Below, piece after piece: positions 59,410 through 64,000 of a stretch of 64,000 bases of DNA (positions are counted from its first letter, which is position 1; each line of letters opens with the position of its first letter). This stretch comes from Acidobacteriota bacterium (GTDB taxonomy: Bacteria; Acidobacteriota; Vicinamibacteria; Fen-336). The stretch is taken from the NCBI GenBank assembly GCA_022340585.1, contig JAJDNS010000067.1, positions 1 to 64,000 on the forward strand, given 5' to 3'. Under the pieces are notes generated by a model that was not told the origin of the DNA, ran no database searches, and was given only the letters and a program-made list of their open reading frames with translations. Made by a program: the position numbers and the translations under genes.

Positions 59410-60738
59410 ATGGAGCTGAAGAGGCCAGGGAGAGGCACCGGGATCGCGCTGGCGCTGCTGGCCGTTGGCTCCGCCGGAGCGCGCGCCCAGCCCGCGGCGA
59501 CCCCGCCGGCGCCGAGACGCATCGTCGTCACCTTCGAGCAGCGGACACGGGTCGAGGGATTGACGCACCCCTTCCGCGTCGACGAGCTCGGCCTCACCCG
59601 CGTCCTGGCCCTGCGCACGCGCCTGCAGGTGGCCGCGCCGAGGATCGTCGGACCCCTGGGGGCGTTCCTCGAGGTCCAGGACTCTCGCAGCGCCTGGAAC
59701 GACCAGCCTTTCGTCGTCCCCGCCCGTCACATCAATCAGCTGGACTTCAAGCAGGCGCAGCTCCGCCTGGGCTTCGACCGCCTCCTGGGGGACCGAGCGG
59801 CCGGGGGCGTGCTCCTGGGGCGCTTCACGCTGGACCTGGGTCGCCGGCGGCTCGTGGCACGGAACGGCATGCGGAACACCACCAACGCCTTCGACGGGGT
59901 CTCCGCCTGGGCCACGGCTCGGGACGGATCGTCGGTGCACGCCTTCGTCTCGCGACCGGTGATCCTCGAGCCCGACTCCCTGGACCGAAGCTTCAGCTCT
60001 CGCCTCTTCTGGGGAGCGTGGCTGACCCTCCGGAAACGGCGTCTCGTCCAGGCCGATCTGTACGCTCTCCGTCTCGACGAGAGCGCCACCACCGTCACCC
60101 GGCGGCGGCTCACCACGCTCGGGGGCCGGCTGTACAAGCCCCCCTCCGCGGGAGAGGCGGACTACGAGGCCGAGATGTCGTGGCAGGGCGGCGCTTCGCG
60201 GGACCAGGACCACAGTGCCCTGTTCGTCCATGTCGAGAGCGGGTTCACCCTGCGACGGGGTCCGGCCCGCCTGGCCATCCTCTACGATCACGCGAGCGGG
60301 GACCGCGACCCCGCGGACGGCCGCTTCGAGCGCTTCGACACGCTGTTCGGTGCTCGCTCCTTCGAGTACGCCCCCACCGGCATCTACGGCCCCTTCTTCC
60401 GAGCGAACATCGAGGGCCCCGGGGCACGGGCCCTCGTCGCCCCCACGACCCGGATCGAGGCCACGGTCGGCTACCGGGCCCTGTGGCTGGCGGAGGCAAG
60501 AGACGCGTGGGTGGGATCGGGCCTGCAGGACCCCACCGGGACCTCGGGGCGATTCCTCGGGCACCACCTCGAGGCCGGGCTCCGCTGGCGCGCGCGGCGC
60601 TGGCTCCTCGTCGAGGCGGCCTGGGGCCACTTCTTCAAGGGGTCCTTCCTCGACCAGGTCCCGGGGAGCCCCCGCACACCCGACTCGGACTACGTCACCG
60701 TCGGCGTCGAGTTCGGGGGGACGATCTTCGCGAGATAG
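59410..60738 (+). CDS. Alginate-export family outer-membrane barrel protein
   Basis: 442 residues from ATG 59410. The ORF-track start lies far upstream, antisense to the fucosidase. Signal peptide (GIALALLAVGSAGARA), then features of the Alginate_exp domain: EQRTRVEGLTHPF, GPLGAFLEVQDSRSAWNDQP, LDFKQAQLRLGF, LLGRFTLDLGRRRLVARNGMRNTTNAFDGVSAW and a C-terminal strand-rich region ending VGVEFGGTIFAR. It is a predicted 18-stranded porin for anionic or oligosaccharide passage. There are no alginate synthesis genes here, so uptake or a general porin role is as likely as alginate export. Confidence 0.8.
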   Translation: MELKRPGRGTGIALALLAVGSAGARAQPAATPPAPRRIVVTFEQRTRVEGLTHPFRVDELGLTRVLALRTRLQVAAPRIVGPLGAFLEVQDSRSAWNDQPFVVPARHINQLDFKQAQLRLGFDRLLGDRAAGGVLLGRFTLDLGRRRLVARNGMRNTTNAFDGVSAWATARDGSSVHAFVSRPVILEPDSLDRSFSSRLFWGAWLTLRKRRLVQADLYALRLDESATTVTRRRLTTLGGRLYKPPSAGEADYEAEMSWQGGASRDQDHSALFVHVESGFTLRRGPARLAILYDHASGDRDPADGRFERFDTLFGARSFEYAPTGIYGPFFRANIEGPGARALVAPTTRIEATVGYRALWLAEARDAWVGSGLQDPTGTSGRFLGHHLEAGLRWRARRWLLVEAAWGHFFKGSFLDQVPGSPRTPDSDYVTVGVEFGGTIFAR

Positions 60739-60855
60739 GGAGGCTACCCGGACATCGCCCGGGTCCGGAAACGGCGGTAGAGAAGGACCACCCGGCGAAG
60801 CCGGCAATCGCCAGCGCCACCTGGGCCATCGGTCTGTCCGTCTGCGCTCGGGGGC

Positions 60856-62100
60856 TCACCTCTCGCCCCACGCCGTCCCCGTGGTGAAGTAGAAGGCGAA
60901 GTCCTCGTCGCTCCAGGCGAAGTCCATGCCGGTGCGAATCCGGAAGACTCGGGAGATGAGATAGCGGAAGCCCGTGCCCCCCGCGACGTGGCCCTGGTTG
61001 AACACGAAGTCGCCCATTCCGTCCTCGGCCGCCCACCCGGAGCCGAGGAAGCCCAGGAGGCTCCAGCGGCTCGTGAGGTCCCAACGGAGCTCGGCCTCGA
61101 CGGAGAGCGCGTCCTGTCCCTGGTAGCGGTTCGAAGGAATGCCTCGCATTTCCACCGACGGCAGCATGTAGAAGGGGGTGTCCCCGCCACTGAGCTCCGC
61201 GTCGACCCGCACTCCCAGGACCCAGGACTCCTTGATCGGCAGCCAGCCCCGGAGCTTCGCCTGGCCCTTCCTGAAGGTCCGGTCGCCACCCAGGGCCTCG
61301 TCGTAGAAGATGGTCTGCGCCGTCGCGCTGATCCCCGAGTCGGGGGTGAAGATCGAGTCACGGGAATCGTAGCGGACCAGCCCCCCCACACCGCTGGACT
61401 TGATCTTCCTCTCGAGCGAGGGGAACCACTCGGGAGGGTCCAGCCCGAGGCCGAGGTCGAGCTTCGTGTCGAAGGACGAGAAACGGTAGTTGAGCCCGAG
61501 GAACACGTTGCTGTCTCCCAGGCGCCGCTCGAGCTGCTGAAGGAGGGAGAACCCGTCGAGGGTGTAGGACACCGAGTCGACGGGCAGCCCGAGGTCGCCG
61601 CCGGACCCGTAGTAGTCGAGGTTCATCCCGGCGTAGAAGAACGCCCCGCGGTAGCGGTAGCGGTCCTCCTTGAAGACCCCGAGGTGGGCCAGGCCGCCGC
61701 CCCACGAGCCGTTGGTGGTGGCGAAGCCACCCGCCCACGTCACGCTGGGCGGGGGCAGGCGCTCCAGATTCCGTTCCTTCATCTGCGCCGCCCGGTCCTT
61801 GATCGAGTCGCTCAGGAACATCAGGCCGAGGGTTGCGCCGTAGCCCACCGCCGGCTCGGTGATGAGGCCGCCCACCGGGAGAAAGCCCTTCCTCGAGGCC
61901 AGGAACCTCGAGAGGTCCAGCTGCCCGTCGTCCGGGTCCAGGAACAGGTCGCGCTTCGAGGGCTCCGGCGACGAGTCGTCCTTGCGGTCGGAGGCCGTCT
62001 CCGCCGACGGGGCACCATCGGCCGACTCCTGCCCGGGACAGACGCCGGGGAAGCCAACCAGAGCAACGAGGACGATCAGGACCAGCGGTAGAGTCTTCAT
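60856..62100 (-). CDS. Omp85/BamA-like outer-membrane barrel protein (surface antigen domain)
   Basis: 414 residues. A signal peptide (LVLIVLVALVGFPGVCPG) and an acidic linker precede a barrel of the Bac_surface_Ag type: GGLITEPAVGYGATLGLMFL, GFATTNGSWGGGLAHLG, VRYDSRDSIFTPDSGISATAQ, FRKGQAKLRGWLPI and VAGGTGFRYLISRVFRIRTGMDFAWS. There are no POTRA domains, so it is a short relative rather than BamA itself. The C-terminal strand ends FYFTTGTAWGER. Role unknown; perhaps export, or a porin-like function. It is convergent with the alginate-type porin gene. Confidence 0.8.
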   Translation of the reverse strand: MKTLPLVLIVLVALVGFPGVCPGQESADGAPSAETASDRKDDSSPEPSKRDLFLDPDDGQLDLSRFLASRKGFLPVGGLITEPAVGYGATLGLMFLSDSIKDRAAQMKERNLERLPPPSVTWAGGFATTNGSWGGGLAHLGVFKEDRYRYRGAFFYAGMNLDYYGSGGDLGLPVDSVSYTLDGFSLLQQLERRLGDSNVFLGLNYRFSSFDTKLDLGLGLDPPEWFPSLERKIKSSGVGGLVRYDSRDSIFTPDSGISATAQTIFYDEALGGDRTFRKGQAKLRGWLPIKESWVLGVRVDAELSGGDTPFYMLPSVEMRGIPSNRYQGQDALSVEAELRWDLTSRWSLLGFLGSGWAAEDGMGDFVFNQGHVAGGTGFRYLISRVFRIRTGMDFAWSDEDFAFYFTTGTAWGER

Positions 62101-62366
62101 GACGGTCCCATTGTTTCAGATGGGCGTCACTCCGGTCGAAACAGCCAAAGTGCCTGCCGAAAATGGCAACCCCCTCTGGGCATTCTTGGATTTCTCTAGG
62201 ATTCGGGCCCGGGGCCGGCGCGACGACGACCCCCGCCCTACCTTGCAGGTGAAGTCGATGTGTCGCTGAGCGGGCGGCCGCTCCCGCGTCCCCTGCGGCA
62301 GTGTGTGCGAGACGATTCTCCACGGGCTCCCGGACACCGTCTCGCGAGCCCGTGGCGTCGACGCGG

Positions 62367-63920
62367 ATGAGCCCGTCCGATCAGAACGGCGCCTCCCCCG
62401 CCTCGGGCCCCCAGCGGGCAGAGGGGAAGGACCTCGCCGCCATGCTCGAGGCCACCTTCGAGTGCGTGGCCGACGGCGTGGTGGTGGTGGACACCGAGGG
62501 ACGCTTCCTGTTCTTCAACGGGGCGGCCCGGACGATTCTCGGCCTCGGGGCCCTCGACACGGCGCCCGAGGACTGGTCGTCGGCCTGCGGGTGCTTCCGG
62601 TGCGACCGGGTGACCCCGTACCCTTCCGAGGAGCTCCCCCTGGCCCGGGCCCTGCGGGGGCAGCGGGCAGAGGACGAGTTCTTCGTCCGGAACCCCCACA
62701 TCCCCGAGGGCGCCACGATCCACGTCCGGGGCACTCCCCTCACCAACGGAGATGGCAGCCAGGTCGGCGCCGCGGTGATCTTCCAGGACGTCACCCAGAG
62801 GCGTCTCGCCGAGCAGACCGTCCGACGTCTCGCCCAGGCCGTGGAGCAGGCCACCGACAGCGTGGTCATCACCGACGCCCAGGCCCGCATCGAGTACGTG
62901 AACCCGGCGTTCGAGCAGACCACCGGCTACAGCAAGGACGAAGCGGTGGGACGGCCCGTGACGTTTCTGCAGGCCACCGGGTCTCCCGACCCCGGTTCCC
63001 CGGAACCCGGGCGTGCGCGCTTCGCCCTCGACGACGGGCCTCACACGTCGTTCCAGCGGCGGAGGACGGGAGAGCTGTTTCCTGCTCGGCGCACCACCAC
63101 CCCGGTGCGGGACGAGCACGGCCGGCTCACCCACTTCGTCTCGGTGATGAGCGACGTCACCGGACAGCGGAGGGCCCAGGCCCGGGAGTCGGAGATGCAG
63201 CTCGCCCGCCTCATCCAGCGCAAGCTGTACCCGTCGCGTGCACCGGCCCTGAAGGCCTTCGACCTGGCCGGTGCCGTATTCCCGGCCGACGCCACCTGCG
63301 GCGATTACCTCGACTACATCCCCATGGGTGGTGGACGCGTGGGCGTCGCGGTGGGCGACGTGAGCGGCCATGGCTTCGGACCCGCCCTCCTGATGGCCGA
63401 GACCCGGGCCTACCTCCGCTCGCTGGCGAAGACGACCCACGACCTGCGGAAGATCCTGCAACGACTCAACCAGTTCCTCCACCGAGACACGGAGCTCGAG
63501 CGATTCGTGACCCTGATGCTCGTGGTGGTCGATCCCTCTCGCCGCAGCCTGACCTACGGCAGCGCCGGTCACGTTCCCGGCTTCCTCCTCGATCGCTCCG
63601 GAGCCCCAAGGCGCGTCCTGGAGTCGACGAGCCTGCCTCTGGGGATCTTCCCCGACTCCCCCATGGAGGTGAGCCCGGAGATCTCTCTGGAGGACGGAGA
63701 CCTGTTCGTGCTCCTCACCGACGGGGTCACGGAGGCCGAGAACGAGCGCGGTGAGTTCTTCGAGCGCGATCGGGCGGTGGACCTCGTCGCCAGGATGCGA
63801 TGGCAGTCGTCGCGGCGCATCGTCTCGGGTCTCTACCGAGCCATCGAGGACTTCCGGTTGCCCGGCCCCCAGGCCGACGACGTCACCGCGGTGGTGGGCA
63901 AGGCCCTGCCCACCCACTGA
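62367..63920 (+). CDS. PAS-PAS-PP2C (SpoIIE/RsbU-like) regulatory phosphatase
   Basis: 517 residues from ATG 62367. The first PAS has FECVADGVVVVDTEGRFLFFNGAARTILGL. The second has AVEQATDSVVITDAQARIEYVNPAFEQTTGYS, followed by a PAC. A short coiled linker (ARLIQRKLYPSRAPAL) leads into the SpoIIE/PP2C domain: AGAVFPADATCGDYLDYIPMG, VAVGDVSGHGFGPALLMAETRAYL, YGSAGHVPGFLLDR and LTDGVTEAENERGEFFE, with metal-binding aspartates in GDVSGHG and TDGVTE. It dephosphorylates an anti-anti-sigma factor in partner-switching systems. No STAS or RsbW gene lies within the window; it may follow just beyond. Confidence 0.92.
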   Translation: MSPSDQNGASPASGPQRAEGKDLAAMLEATFECVADGVVVVDTEGRFLFFNGAARTILGLGALDTAPEDWSSACGCFRCDRVTPYPSEELPLARALRGQRAEDEFFVRNPHIPEGATIHVRGTPLTNGDGSQVGAAVIFQDVTQRRLAEQTVRRLAQAVEQATDSVVITDAQARIEYVNPAFEQTTGYSKDEAVGRPVTFLQATGSPDPGSPEPGRARFALDDGPHTSFQRRRTGELFPARRTTTPVRDEHGRLTHFVSVMSDVTGQRRAQARESEMQLARLIQRKLYPSRAPALKAFDLAGAVFPADATCGDYLDYIPMGGGRVGVAVGDVSGHGFGPALLMAETRAYLRSLAKTTHDLRKILQRLNQFLHRDTELERFVTLMLVVVDPSRRSLTYGSAGHVPGFLLDRSGAPRRVLESTSLPLGIFPDSPMEVSPEISLEDGDLFVLLTDGVTEAENERGEFFERDRAVDLVARMRWQSSRRIVSGLYRAIEDFRLPGPQADDVTAVVGKALPTH

Positions 63921-63957
63921 GCGAGGCGGGGGAGACGGGCGCCCTTATACTCCTCCC

Positions 63958-64000
63958 ATGAATGACGGGGCGGACGACTCTCGCCGGGCGGCCGAGCGCG
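63958..64000 (+). CDS. Start of an unidentified gene (runs off window end)
   Basis: ATG 63958 opens a frame (MNDGADDSRRAAER) that is still open at the window edge. TATACT at 63946-63951 lies six bases before the ATG, which would make a leaderless mRNA; no Shine-Dalgarno is seen. Fourteen codons are too few to name a family. Confidence 0.4.
   Translation, partial: MNDGADDSRRAAER

Overview
This is a very GC-rich, gene-dense bacterial chromosome segment. It carries about 50 protein genes, most of them intact. I see no rRNA, tRNA, CRISPR array or insertion sequence. The cell is clearly Gram-negative in plan: there is a tripartite RND pump with a TolC-like lipoprotein, an alginate-export-type porin, a BamA/Omp85-like barrel, several lipoproteins and DegP. 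Mixed with this are an Hsp-type Ser/Thr kinase, LytTR regulators, a propeller histidine kinase, MprF and a likely selenoprotein. That mix recalls Acidobacteriota (or a similar soil or sediment lineage), but this is an inference and the phylum is not proven by the sequence.

Layout. 0-5.8 kb: a partial Ser/Thr kinase, a Uma2-type nuclease, a secreted GH140-like glycosidase, a LytTR regulator, a DUF4160/DUF2442-HTH pair and a lipoprotein esterase that overlaps the pair tail-to-tail. 5.8-13.8 kb: sugar metabolism, with Fkp (L-fucose to GDP-L-fucose) divergent from GDP-mannose 3,5-epimerase plus a glycerol-facilitator-type channel, then cellobiose 2-epimerase with a YjhG-type aldonate dehydratase. 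13.9-17 kb: a Cys-rich secreted protein, KtrB/KtrA potassium uptake and a lipoprotein. 17-22.6 kb: an RND efflux operon. 22.8-28.6 kb: DUF1003 protein, methyltransferase, MprF and Kup. 28.7-34 kb: DegP with a coupled small protein, a secreted helical protein and an OmpR/HK two-component pair. 34-41.3 kb: CstA, a GH31 lipoprotein, a selenocysteine peroxiredoxin, a PrsW-like protease and a large Pro/Ala-rich membrane protein. 41.5-48.2 kb: GGDEF/EAL protein, berberine-bridge-type oxidoreductase and propeller histidine kinase. 48.4-53.6 kb: YdcF-like protein and a MacAB-like ABC export operon. 53.8-64 kb: small secreted protein, phospholipase D/cardiolipin synthase, methyltransferase, a 31-residue lysine-rich microprotein, a Cys4 protein, GH29 alpha-L-fucosidase, two outer-membrane barrels, a PAS-SpoIIE phosphatase and the start of one more gene.

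How it fits together. Secreted fucosidase, GH31 and GH140-like enzymes, an alginate-type porin, Fkp, cellobiose epimerase and YjhG describe uptake and conversion of plant- or algal-type polysaccharide sugars, with L-fucose recycled into GDP-L-fucose. A second theme is envelope defence: MprF, RND and MacAB-like exporters, DegP, Omp85 and a two-component system.

Most notable observations: (1) a peroxiredoxin whose peroxidatic cysteine codon is UGA, followed by a good bacterial SECIS hairpin, with a Tat-like signal peptide; (2) a 74-bp hairpin-forming repeat present in two unrelated genes and translated in opposite orientations; (3) duplicated leader or remnant copies of a Ser/Thr kinase gene and of a LytTR gene; (4) a 31-aa lysine-rich microprotein missed by the ORF track; (5) a PrsW gene that seems to need a CTG start; (6) recurrent -10-like motifs upstream of several genes.
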